Made by a program: the position numbers and the translations under genes. From Micromonospora_I sp040659735 (GTDB lineage Bacteria; Actinomycetota; Actinomycetes; Mycobacteriales; Micromonosporaceae): a stretch of 64,000 bases of DNA. The notes under the pieces were generated by a model. The model made no database searches. It was not told where the DNA came from and was given only the letters and a program-made list of their open reading frames with translations. The number at the start of each line of letters is the position of its first letter. The stretch's first letter is position 1. Shown piece by piece: positions 50,674-58,601 of this stretch. The DNA is taken from NCBI RefSeq assembly GCF_040659735.1, contig NZ_JBFANZ010000027.1, positions 1 through 64,000 of the forward strand, given 5' to 3'.

Positions 50674-52161
50674 GTGGTTGATGACGTCGTTACCGAGAGT
50701 GCTTCGCGGCGCGAGCAGGACACACGTCGATGGGTGATCGACGGGGTGGCCGCGGTCGCGGTGGGGATCGCCTTCACCAGCGCGGGGTGGCCGCTAATCG
50801 CCTGGTCGGGTTTGATGGAAATGCTGCCCGGCGGCCTGCCACAGCGCTACGCCGCGTTCGCGCCTGCCGTGCTCGCGGTCGCGGTCGCCCTCGTCGGCAC
50901 GCTCGCCCGGCTGGGTGGATGGCTTGTCGCTGCGATCGGACTGGCCGTCACCGTCGTGGCGACGCAGCTCCCCATCCCCGGGATCCTGGGCAGCCTTGCC
51001 TTTGACGACTCTTTGGCATGCGCCTCGGCCTTTGACGGCTCTTTGGCATGCGCCTCGGCGGGGATGCTCCTGGCCGCCGGGGTGGGGTTCGCGCTCGGTG
51101 GTGCCGTACTCGTGGCCGCCCACGCCACCGCACCGGCCCGCCTCGGGATCGCGGGCGGCCTGGCCGCGGGCATGCTGTTGGGCCCGTTCACCACCGAGCT
51201 GGTCACCGCCGTGCTGGGCCCCGACCCGGCGGCGGTGATCTCCCCTACGACGCTGCCACTCGGCACGGCGACCGTCGTCGTGGCCACGGCCGCCGTGCTC
51301 ACCCGCGGACGCGAGCGGGCGCAGTCCCCGGCGATCGTCCGGACTGGGCTGGGCCCGGTGCTCGTCGTGGCTCTGCTCGCGATCCTGCCGGTGATCGGTG
51401 GAGTCCTGCGCCGGGTCATCATCCGAGAAGTCGGACCGGGCCCGGATGGCCTCGAGGGACTACCGCGCCGCGAAGCCGTCGAACTGCTCTCCCGTTACTC
51501 GATGATCGCGATCGCTGTCGTGGTCGCCGTCGTGCTGACCTTGTACGCCTACCACCGGGGCCGCGCCCCCGCCGCGCGATGGGTGGTGCTCGGGTTCACG
51601 GTTGGTGGCGTCACCATCGGCTGGCTGCCGGTCGTCGTCGCGTACCGGCCGATCGACGCCGTCCTCGCCGGGGTTGTCGCGGTGCTGGCCGCGATCGTGG
51701 GGACGGGTCTCGCCCGCTACGCCGATCGCCTCCTTCCCTGGGACGTACTCGGCGTCTGCGTGGCCGTCGGCGGGATGATGCTCAAAACCGAGGTGATGGG
51801 GCAGGAGTACGACTGGACGGTGACGGCGCACGCGTTACTCGTCGCTCTCGGCCTGCCGCTTGCCCTGAGCTTCGGGTTCGCTCGGGCTCTGCTCCACGCC
51901 GACGCAGCGCAACCCGAGACGCCCCCGCCGGGCACGGCTGACCGCGCCGGCACCCTGACGCTCGGTGTCGCCGCGCTGGTCCTGGCGGCACAGACCCTGG
52001 CGCCGATGGCACTGGACGCGTGGGCGAGCCATTCGGATGGCGCCCCACGGGTGACGATTCCGGTCGTCGCGGCCACCGGCGCCGCCGCGCTCCTGATGTT
52101 CTTCGGGTGGGCCATGCGTCGCTCCGTGCCTCGCCCCACCCCCGCACCGGAACCGACCTGA
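50674..52161 (+). CDS. Multi-pass membrane protein, function unknown
   Basis: 495 aa from the GTG at 50674 with GGGGGAGC 5 nt upstream; the frame is open far upstream as a shadow. A short acidic N-terminus is followed by about 12 hydrophobic helices (for example VAAVAVGIAFTSAGWPLIAW and VVLGFTVGGVTIGWLPVV) and a Pro-rich tail. No transporter motif is recognised. One loop has a 30-bp tandem duplication. It is divergent from the propeller/amidohydrolase gene. Confidence 0.75.
   Translation: MVDDVVTESASRREQDTRRWVIDGVAAVAVGIAFTSAGWPLIAWSGLMEMLPGGLPQRYAAFAPAVLAVAVALVGTLARLGGWLVAAIGLAVTVVATQLPIPGILGSLAFDDSLACASAFDGSLACASAGMLLAAGVGFALGGAVLVAAHATAPARLGIAGGLAAGMLLGPFTTELVTAVLGPDPAAVISPTTLPLGTATVVVATAAVLTRGRERAQSPAIVRTGLGPVLVVALLAILPVIGGVLRRVIIREVGPGPDGLEGLPRREAVELLSRYSMIAIAVVVAVVLTLYAYHRGRAPAARWVVLGFTVGGVTIGWLPVVVAYRPIDAVLAGVVAVLAAIVGTGLARYADRLLPWDVLGVCVAVGGMMLKTEVMGQEYDWTVTAHALLVALGLPLALSFGFARALLHADAAQPETPPPGTADRAGTLTLGVAALVLAAQTLAPMALDAWASHSDGAPRVTIPVVAATGAAALLMFFGWAMRRSVPRPTPAPEPT
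51001..51060 (+). repeat. 30-bp in-frame tandem duplication inside the membrane protein gene
   Basis: Two adjacent 30-bp units (51001-51030, 51031-51060) differ at only two positions and encode FDDSLACASA then FDGSLACASA. The near identity points to a recent slippage event that keeps the frame. Confidence 0.9.
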
Positions 52162-52343
52162 GTCGCAGGTATCGGTCGGAACGGCGCGCGGGCGGTGCGC
52201 CGTGGCCGCAGCGTCGCTATGCGCACGCCTCCCGGGCGCCCAGCCACAGCGACCCCGCCCCGGACCCGTACGTCGGGCCGGGGCGCGGTCGTTTCCGGGC
52301 AGCCGCAGCGGGCATAGATCTTGTAGACGGTGTGTTGCAGCAG

Positions 52344-52361
52344 TAGTTGCCGCGTCAACTA
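52344..52361 (+). promoter_or_regulatory. MarR-type palindrome upstream of the monooxygenase pair
   Basis: TAGTTG (52344-52349) and CAACTA (52356-52361), 6 bp apart, 30 bases before the ATG. The left arm overlaps a possible -10 box (TAGTTG), with TTGTAG 17 bp further upstream. The palindrome fits a MarR-family operator; no marR gene is adjacent. Confidence 0.55.
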
Positions 52362-52391
52362 ACCTGTCGCGAGGAAAGTCAAGGAGCGCAC

Positions 52392-53501
52392 ATGCAGTTC
52401 GGGATCTTCACCGTCGGCGATGTCACCACCGATCCGACGAACGGTCGCACACCGACCGAGGCGGAACGGATCAAGGCGATGGTGAGGCTCGCGCTGAAGG
52501 CCGAGGAGGTCGGCCTCGACGTCTTCGCCACGGGTGAGCACCACAACCCTCCGTTCGTCCCGTCGTCCCCCACGACGATGCTCGGGTACATCGCCGCCCG
52601 CACGCAGCGCCTGATCCTGTCGACGTCCACGACGCTGATCACCACCAACGACCCGGTGAAGATCGCCGAGGACTACGCGATGCTGCAGCACCTGGCCGAC
52701 GGCCGGGTCGACCTGATGATGGGGCGTGGCAACACCGGCCCCGTCTACCCGTGGTTCGGCCAGGACATCCGCAACGGCATCCCGCTGGCCATCGACAACT
52801 ACGCGCTGCTGCGTCGGCTGTGGCGCGAGGACGTCGTCGACTGGGAGGGCAAATTCCGCACGCCGCTGCAGAGCTTCACCTCGACGCCCCGGCCGCTCGA
52901 CGGCGTGCCCCCGTTCGTGTGGCACGGGTCGATCCGCAGTCCGGAGATCGCCGAGCAGGCCGCGTACTACGGCGACGGCTTCTTCCACAACAACATCTTC
53001 TGGCCGATGGACCACACCCGGCGGATGGTCGAGCTCTACCGCCGACGCTTCCAGCACTACGGGCACGGACAGGCCGACCAGGCGATCGTCGGGCTGGGCG
53101 GACAGGTGTTCATGCGGAGGAACTCGCAGGACGCGGTACGCGAGTTCCGTCCCTACTTCGACAACGCGCCGGTATACGGCCACGGCCCCTCCCTCGAGGA
53201 CTTCAGCGCCCAGACGCCGCTCACGGTCGGCAGTCCGCAGCAGGTCATCGACCGCACGCTCGGCTTCCGGCAACACGTCGGCGACTACCAGCGCCAACTG
53301 TTCCTGATGGACCACGCGGGCCTTCCGCTGAAGACGGTGCTCGAGCAACTCGACCTCCTCGGCGAGGAGGTCGTGCCGGTCCTCCGCAAGGAGTTCGACG
53401 CGCTGCGACCGGCCCACGTACCGGAGGCACCCACGCACGCCACCCTGGTCGCGGCCGCAGCAGCGGCGGGCGACGCGACGACGGAAGGGCGGAGCCGGTG
53501 A
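52392..53501 (+). CDS. LLM-class flavin-dependent monooxygenase (CE1758-type)
   Basis: 369 aa, ATG 52392 with AAGGAG 5 nt upstream. Luciferase-like fold: MQFGIFTVGD at the first strand, FATGEHHNPPF, RVDLMMGRGN and PPFVWHGSIRSPEIAEQAA. Reduced FMN would be supplied by the reductase encoded next, whose GTG overlaps this stop (GTGA). This pairing is the CE1758/CE1759 arrangement of actinobacteria. Substrate unknown. Confidence 0.9.
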   Translation: MQFGIFTVGDVTTDPTNGRTPTEAERIKAMVRLALKAEEVGLDVFATGEHHNPPFVPSSPTTMLGYIAARTQRLILSTSTTLITTNDPVKIAEDYAMLQHLADGRVDLMMGRGNTGPVYPWFGQDIRNGIPLAIDNYALLRRLWREDVVDWEGKFRTPLQSFTSTPRPLDGVPPFVWHGSIRSPEIAEQAAYYGDGFFHNNIFWPMDHTRRMVELYRRRFQHYGHGQADQAIVGLGGQVFMRRNSQDAVREFRPYFDNAPVYGHGPSLEDFSAQTPLTVGSPQQVIDRTLGFRQHVGDYQRQLFLMDHAGLPLKTVLEQLDLLGEEVVPVLRKEFDALRPAHVPEAPTHATLVAAAAAAGDATTEGRSR

Positions 53502-54118
53502 CGAACCGTACGCTGGCGGTCGTCACCGCCGGCCTGAGCCAGCCGTCGGCGACACGCCTGCTGGCCGACCGGCTGGCCGCCGCGACCGAGCGCGCGTCAC
53601 GGGACCTGGGCGTAACGCTGGACGTCACCATCATCGAGCTGCGCGACCACGCCCACGATCTCACCGACAACCTGCTGACCGGCTTTCCGAGTCCCGCGCT
53701 GGGCGCGGCGATCGACACCGTGGTCCGCGCCGACGGCCTCATCGCCGTGACGCCGATCTTCACCGGCTCCTACAGCGGCCTGTTCAAGACCTTCTTCGAC
53801 GTGCTCGGGAAGGATGCCCTGGTCGGCAAGCCCGTGCTGATCGCCGCGACCGCGGGGACCGCGCGGCACTCGCTGGCACTGGACCACGCGCTTCGGCCGA
53901 TGTTCGCCTACCTGCGGGCGCTCGTCGTGCCGACCGGGGTGTTCGCGGCCGCGGAGGACTGGGGCACCGGCGACGGGGCGTCCAGCCGCGGGCTCGCCGA
54001 CCGGATCGACCGGGCGGGCGGCGAGTTGTCCGCGCTCATCGCGGCACGCGAGCAGCCGGCGCCAGCTGACCCGTTCGACAATCCGACCCCCTTCGACCAG
54101 CTCCTGTCCGGCGGATAG
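53498..54118 (+). CDS. NAD(P)H-dependent FMN reductase (CE1759-type)
   Basis: 206 aa, GTG 53498 overlapping the monooxygenase stop. Flavodoxin-like fold: LAVVTAGLSQPSATRLLADR binds the FMN phosphate, TPIFTGSYSGLFKTFFD is the flavin loop and ATAGTARHSLALDH follows. It delivers reduced flavin to the partner monooxygenase. Confidence 0.9.
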   Translation: MTNRTLAVVTAGLSQPSATRLLADRLAAATERASRDLGVTLDVTIIELRDHAHDLTDNLLTGFPSPALGAAIDTVVRADGLIAVTPIFTGSYSGLFKTFFDVLGKDALVGKPVLIAATAGTARHSLALDHALRPMFAYLRALVVPTGVFAAAEDWGTGDGASSRGLADRIDRAGGELSALIAAREQPAPADPFDNPTPFDQLLSGG

Positions 54119-54136
54119 GGGCGGTTCATCCGCCCA

Positions 54137-54167
54137 GCGGGGACCGGCCTCCGTGGCCGGCCCCCGC
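54137..54167 (+). terminator. Terminator after the monooxygenase/reductase operon
   Basis: 13-bp stem with one mismatch (GCGGGGACCGGCC against its complement) and a 5-nt loop, 18 bases after the reductase stop, followed by CTTTCTCT. Confidence 0.7.
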
Positions 54168-54232
54168 GCTTTCTCTGCCGACGTCGTGTCACCAGCGGCT
54201 GGAATACAGGGCGTTCGCCGCGACCCGCCCCG

Positions 54233-54352
54233 GTGCGGCACCATGCGCGTACGGCCTGGCGGCAGGCGCTCGACATTCTCGAGGCGCTCGGGCATCCGGA
54301 CGCCGACCGGATCCGCGACAAGCTCCGGCAGCTCGACGGAGAACGGTCCTGA
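54233..54352 (+). pseudogene. C-terminal fragment of an AfsR/TPR-type regulator
   Basis: 40 codons read RTAWRQALDILEALGHPDAD then RIRDKLRQLDGERS before TGA 54352. This is the typical last TPR and tail of AfsR/SARP or NB-ARC-TPR proteins. Nothing upstream continues the protein, so it is the stump of a lost gene. Confidence 0.6.
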
Positions 54353-54406
54353 CGACCGGAAACGGCCGCGCCCGGGTGCCGGGCGCGGCCGCTTCGCGAT
54401 GGGACG

Positions 54407-54733
54407 CTACGACCAGTCGCCGTTGTAATAGGGGCCGTTGCAGCCCTTACGGTTTTCGCAGACGAAGACGAACTCGATGTACTGCGCCGGGTAGTTGCCG
54501 TCGGAGTAGTACTCCTGGAACGTGATGGTGCCGGCGCGGTAGCCCGACCCGTCCGGGTCCCAGAGGATGCGCGAGTCGTAGGTGGCGTAGTGTTGCACGA
54601 CGCCCATGTCGTTGCCGTGGTAGTAGGTCGCCTTGGGAAAGGCCTGGGCCGGGGATGCGGTCACGAACTGGTTCGCCGCCGCGGCGACGGCGAACAGGGC
54701 CAGCATTGCCAGGCACCGCCGGAGAGCGTTCAT
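54407..54733 (-). CDS. Small secreted protein, 108 aa
   Basis: ATG 54733 with AGGAG 4 nt upstream. Signal peptide of about 31 residues ending SPAQA. The mature part is aromatic-rich (TYYHGNDMGVVQHYATYDSR, FQEYYSDGNYPAQYIEF) with a Cys pair (VCENRKGC) able to form a disulfide. Probably a small beta-rich extracellular protein; no family recognised. Confidence 0.7.
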   Translation of the reverse strand: MNALRRCLAMLALFAVAAAANQFVTASPAQAFPKATYYHGNDMGVVQHYATYDSRILWDPDGSGYRAGTITFQEYYSDGNYPAQYIEFVFVCENRKGCNGPYYNGDWS

Positions 54734-54844
54734 GGCGCTCCTCCTTCCGGGTTGACACCGATACCTGGGCCAAGCGTGGCCGCCAACCATTGCGTAGACC
54801 TTCGATGAACCTTGAATCCGCGGACGGAGGTCACGCTCGACCGG

Positions 54845-56344
54845 TCAGGACGAACCCCTCGGGATGCCGGGCATCTCGTGCCGCTCCCGCTTGGCCGCGG
54901 ACACGGCGTCGCTGACGCGCTGGATCAACTGCTCGCCCGCCTCGACGCGGTCATCGCAAACGACGCCGACGCTCGCCCCCATCGACACCGGCTCGCCATC
55001 GACCGTGAACGCCTCGCGGAACAGCCGTTCGATACGCCGGCGCAGCTCCGGCGCGTCGGCGTGCTCCGCGTCGACGCAGAGGATGGCGAACTCGTCCGTG
55101 CCGAACCGGCTCACCGTGTCGTCCTCACGCGTGCAGCTGACCAGCCGCTCGGCCACCTGCACCAGTAGCTGATCGCCGCCGGCATGACCGAACCGGTCAT
55201 TGACGGCCTTGAACCCGTCCAGTTCGCACAGCAGCACCACCAGCGGGACGCCACCACCGAGCGCGGCATTGAGGCGGCTCGCGAACTCATGACGGTTGGG
55301 CAGGTCCGTGACGGGGTCATGGCTGGCCTGGTACCGCAGGACCCGGACGCGTTCGGACCACACCCGCCAGATACGCACCATGACCAGGGGCGTGACTGCG
55401 GCCGTACCGACCGCAAGCAACGCGACGTCGACGGGCTGCCCGAACAACTCGCGCGCGCCGCCCACGGCCGGCATGACGCAGAGCGCGAACCCGAGGAACG
55501 CCAGTCGTCCTTTGGTCAGATCGTCCTTCGGCGCGGGGCCGGGCTGCAGCAGCCGGACGACCGACCGGGCCAGCGCGCACAACCCGAGCGCGGTGAAACC
55601 CACGAGATAGATCATGTCGGTGTACGCCGGCCGTCCGCTCGTGCCGGGGGCGACCACCAGCGAAACGGTGAGCACGCCGGAGAGCGAGCAGGACATGGCC
55701 GCCACCAGCAGCCACATCGCGGGGATGAACTCCTTGGCGGTCAACACCAGTCGGGCCATACACCCGAGCACGCCGGTCAGCATGAACACGGTCACGCAGG
55801 TCGCGATCTGCGTCATCTGCGGGGTGCCGACGTCCTGCATGTGGGGCAGGAGCACGAAGTCCCAGATAACCCCGCCGAGGGCCATCGACATGATGGTGCT
55901 GTCGATCATCCCCCCGACGTCGTTGCGTCCGCGTCGGGCCACGATGGTGATCGCCCCGCAGAACATGAAGATCTGGCCCAGGGCGGCGAAAATGCCGGCG
56001 ATCGTGCCGTCGCCCGTGGGCAGGCCCATGGCGAAGACGTACCAGTACCACGCCACGTTGCCGGCGTTGAAGCTGACCAGCGCCGCGAGCAGGAACCAGA
56101 ACGGTTTCCGGTCGCCGACGGGGGTGCGGTTGAGCCCGATCATGACTGCCGGCACAGGCGCGAACGACAAGGCGAGGTAATCGACCATCTTCGCGGTGTC
56201 GGACAGGAGTGGATATACCGCGATACCTGCCAGTGAAATCAGTAAATATGTCACGGTCAGGCGCAGCCCGTCGGGCCCGCCGTGCAGGCCGCGGTACCGG
56301 CCAACCGGGCGTCTGTCCCACTCCACCGCATCGAACACGCTCAC
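54845..56344 (-). CDS. Membrane GGDEF protein with altered signature (GTDEF)
   Basis: 499 aa; GTG 56344 is the best available start. Nine or so helices then a GGDEF domain (ASHDPVTDLPNRHEFASRL). The signature is RFGTDEFAIL: the second glycine of GGDEF is Thr. The I-site REDD is intact five residues before. The change may reduce or abolish cyclase activity, leaving a c-di-GMP sensor; that is inference. Paralogue of the cyclase at 42036. Confidence 0.88.
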   Translation of the reverse strand: MSVFDAVEWDRRPVGRYRGLHGGPDGLRLTVTYLLISLAGIAVYPLLSDTAKMVDYLALSFAPVPAVMIGLNRTPVGDRKPFWFLLAALVSFNAGNVAWYWYVFAMGLPTGDGTIAGIFAALGQIFMFCGAITIVARRGRNDVGGMIDSTIMSMALGGVIWDFVLLPHMQDVGTPQMTQIATCVTVFMLTGVLGCMARLVLTAKEFIPAMWLLVAAMSCSLSGVLTVSLVVAPGTSGRPAYTDMIYLVGFTALGLCALARSVVRLLQPGPAPKDDLTKGRLAFLGFALCVMPAVGGARELFGQPVDVALLAVGTAAVTPLVMVRIWRVWSERVRVLRYQASHDPVTDLPNRHEFASRLNAALGGGVPLVVLLCELDGFKAVNDRFGHAGGDQLLVQVAERLVSCTREDDTVSRFGTDEFAILCVDAEHADAPELRRRIERLFREAFTVDGEPVSMGASVGVVCDDRVEAGEQLIQRVSDAVSAAKRERHEMPGIPRGSS

Positions 56345-56642
56345 GACAACCCACCGTAGGACCCAGCTCGCCGATGACCAACAACTTCTTTTCGGCCGCA
56401 TGAAAACTGTTTCGGTCCAGCCGGGCGGACCTTACCCGGTTTCCGTCTGTCCACTGGACACCCGGCCGTTGCCGTCGGGCGTCGTCACGGGATCCGCACG
56501 CCTGGACGCGTTTAACCTTTTTGGATTGTGCCGATCAAACGGCTTTTGACACTTTCATAATTTGCAGCAAGCGATCTTGATACCGCCATGACAACGACTT
56601 ACTATTCGCTGGCCCGCTACCCGGCACCCACCGGAGGTCAGC

Positions 56643-56810
56643 GTGCACCTAACCGTGCGCAGCTCCATCCTCGCGGCAGCCGCCGCCGTCACCGTTACGA
56701 CCCCCGACCACTGCGGCGCCGCGAATCACGCGATCAGCGAGGACGCGTACACCCCCACGGTCCCGTGCGTGACGACGGACCACGGCGCCCGGCCACCGAG
56801 GACCACGTGA
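56643..56810 (+). CDS. Small exported peptide coupled to the ricin-B protein gene
   Basis: 55 aa from GTG 56643, which has GGAGG 5 nt upstream, to a TGA that overlaps the next GTG (GTGA). The N-terminus is a short basic and Ala/Val-rich stretch (VRSSILAAAAAVTVTT), signal-peptide-like, followed by a small part with two Cys (DHCGA, VPCVT). The good ribosome site and overlap favour translation. Function unknown; it could also act as a leader for the next gene. Confidence 0.5.
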   Translation: MHLTVRSSILAAAAAVTVTTPDHCGAANHAISEDAYTPTVPCVTTDHGARPPRTT

Positions 56811-57856
56811 CGAGCTCCACCGGTGACGACCGCCGGGAGGCGGACGTCCCCCGCGACGACGCGGAGCCGACGCTGCGCGCCGGGCTGTGTCCGCGATGCG
56901 GCCGGGCGCTGGCCGATGATGTCTGCCTGCACTGCGTGGGCGAGGACGAGTTCCGCGGTGCGGCGCTGGTCCGCAACTTCGTCAACTTTCCGGACCTCTA
57001 CTCCAAGGACTCCCCCTCGGGGTCGCGGCCCGACCGCCGTCCCGACGACTGGCCGGCGCGTGGCGACGGCCTGCCGGATTCGCCGCCGCCGCAGTCCGAT
57101 CAGAGCCGGCGCGCCCCGCGGGCAGCACGTCGGGGGCGGCCTGGCTCCCCGTCGGCACCTCCCCCCACCGGCGGCACCCGCGGCCTGCTGGATCGGGCCG
57201 GATGGGGGCCACGCGGAATCGTGGCGAAGGTCGTCATCGCCAGCGGATCGATCCTGCTCGCCACGGCGATCGGGATCACGGGCGCCGTGGTCACCGGACC
57301 GGCGACCAACAGCGCCAGCCCGAGCGTCGGGACGACGCCGCCCGGCGCGCGATCAGGCGGCCCCTCCCCCCGGCCCACCGGCTCGCCGACCGATGTGTCG
57401 CGGCGTCCCGGCGCCGGCCCAGCCGCCTCCGACCCCGCGGTCGCTCGACCGGACACGGCGGGGCGGTCCGCGACCGGAGCCCTCGTGCAACGGGGCTTCT
57501 GCCTGCACGACTACGCGAGCCTCACCAGCAACGGCAACCCGATCCACATGTCGCGGTGCGACAACAGCGACGCTCAGCGGTGGACCTTCGCCATCGACGG
57601 GACGGTGCGCGTGTTCGGCAGGTGCATGCGACCGGTCGGCGGCGCGTCGGCGCACGGCACCAAGCTCGAGCTGTGGGAATGTGACGGCAGCCCCGCCCAG
57701 CAGTGGCTGCGCGGGCCCGATGGCAGCCTCATCCACCCGGCCAGCGCCGCGTGCCTGGAGAGCCCGGCGCCCGACGACGCGCGACCACAGCTCGCGGTCT
57801 GCGACAACGGCCCCGGCCAGCGGTGGAGCCTGCCGAACATGGGCCTGGCCGGTTAG
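56807..57856 (+). CDS. Zinc-ribbon, single-TM protein with extracellular ricin-B lectin domain
   Basis: 349 aa from the GTG at 56807 (GAGG just upstream). The cytosolic part has a CPRCGRAL...CLHC zinc ribbon, followed by a disordered Pro/Arg region. One TM helix (VVIASGSILLATAIGITGAVV) leads to a Ser/Thr/Pro linker and then a beta-trefoil of ricin-B type with QRW/QQW repeats (DAQRWTF, PAQQWLRG, GQRWSLP). It should display a lectin-like domain outside the cell with a metal-binding tail inside. Confidence 0.8.
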   Translation: MTSSTGDDRREADVPRDDAEPTLRAGLCPRCGRALADDVCLHCVGEDEFRGAALVRNFVNFPDLYSKDSPSGSRPDRRPDDWPARGDGLPDSPPPQSDQSRRAPRAARRGRPGSPSAPPPTGGTRGLLDRAGWGPRGIVAKVVIASGSILLATAIGITGAVVTGPATNSASPSVGTTPPGARSGGPSPRPTGSPTDVSRRPGAGPAASDPAVARPDTAGRSATGALVQRGFCLHDYASLTSNGNPIHMSRCDNSDAQRWTFAIDGTVRVFGRCMRPVGGASAHGTKLELWECDGSPAQQWLRGPDGSLIHPASAACLESPAPDDARPQLAVCDNGPGQRWSLPNMGLAG

Positions 57857-57979
57857 CCGGAGACCGTCATCGGTCAGCCCGCGGCGTAGGAGGGAAATTG
57901 GCGGCCCGGAGGCATTGACCTCAATCACGCTTCACGTCGCAGACTCGGCCCGTCGGTTTCCGCACCCCGGGAGGAACCC

Positions 57980-58414
57980 ATGACCAATCTGCAGCACGGA
58001 CCGGTTACGGCGACGCGGCCACGGGCACGGGCAGGCAGGCGCGCACTGGTGGTGCTGGCCGCGGTCCTGGCGGCCAGCCTCGTCTGGCTGATCGCCGTAC
58101 CCCTGCTCGCCATCGAGGTGACCGTGCCCGTGCGGTACGGCGCGAGCGAGCGGGTCGATCTCGCACTCGTGCCGGTGGTGTTCGCCGCGCTCCTCGCCGG
58201 CCTCGCCGGCTGGGCGCTGCTGGCCGTGCTCGAGCGGTTCACCACGAAGGCACGCCTCATCTGGACAGTGATCGCGCTGGTGGTCTTCGTGGTCACGCTG
58301 CCGTGGATGCCCGACGCCACCGCGGCCGAAATCACCGTGCTGGCGCTGCTGCACGCGGCCGTGGCGGCCGCGCTGATCCCCGGCCTGCCCCGCGCCGGCC
58401 GGCTCACCGACTGA
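57980..58414 (+). CDS. Four-helix membrane protein (DUF6069-like)
   Basis: 144 aa, ATG 57980 with GGGAGG 5 nt upstream. Four hydrophobic helices: LVVLAAVLAASLVWLIAVPL, VVFAALLAGLAGWALLAVLE, LIWTVIALVVFVVTLPW and the last near ITVLALLHAAVAAALI. Matches the pattern of a common actinobacterial uncharacterised membrane family; the DUF number is from memory and tentative. Confidence 0.75.
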   Translation: MTNLQHGPVTATRPRARAGRRALVVLAAVLAASLVWLIAVPLLAIEVTVPVRYGASERVDLALVPVVFAALLAGLAGWALLAVLERFTTKARLIWTVIALVVFVVTLPWMPDATAAEITVLALLHAAVAAALIPGLPRAGRLTD

Positions 58415-58514
58415 GGTACGCGGCATCCGAACGCGCCATCGGCGGGATCGTCGTGGCGCGCGGCTGCCGGAACAGACGACCGGCCGGGACGGGACATCGG
58501 CGATTTTACATATG

Positions 58515-58562
58515 TTGACAGTCTTGATGGATCAGGAAACAATCCTGCCAGAGAGCGCTCTC
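58515..58562 (+). promoter_or_regulatory. Promoter and LacI/CebR-like operator of the protease gene
   Basis: TTGACA (58515-58520) and AACAAT (58538-58543) are 17 bp apart. Just downstream, at the expected transcription start, is the perfect palindrome GAGAGCGCTCTC (58551-58562). Its GAGCGCTC core matches the CebR-type operators of actinobacterial sugar regulators. The regulator itself is not in the window. Confidence 0.65.
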
Positions 58563-58601
58563 ACACCCCTCGATGTCCCGTACCCGGAAGGAAACATCCG
58601 C

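Noticed and set aside
51001..51060. Short repeat considered as a CRISPR or mobile-element end
   Set aside because: Only two adjacent units without spacers, in frame within a coding region; a simple tandem duplication.
57932..58426. 164-codon minus-strand frame opposite the four-helix protein
   Set aside because: Shadow rich in His, Arg and Gln; the plus-strand frame has a ribosome site and four clear membrane helices.
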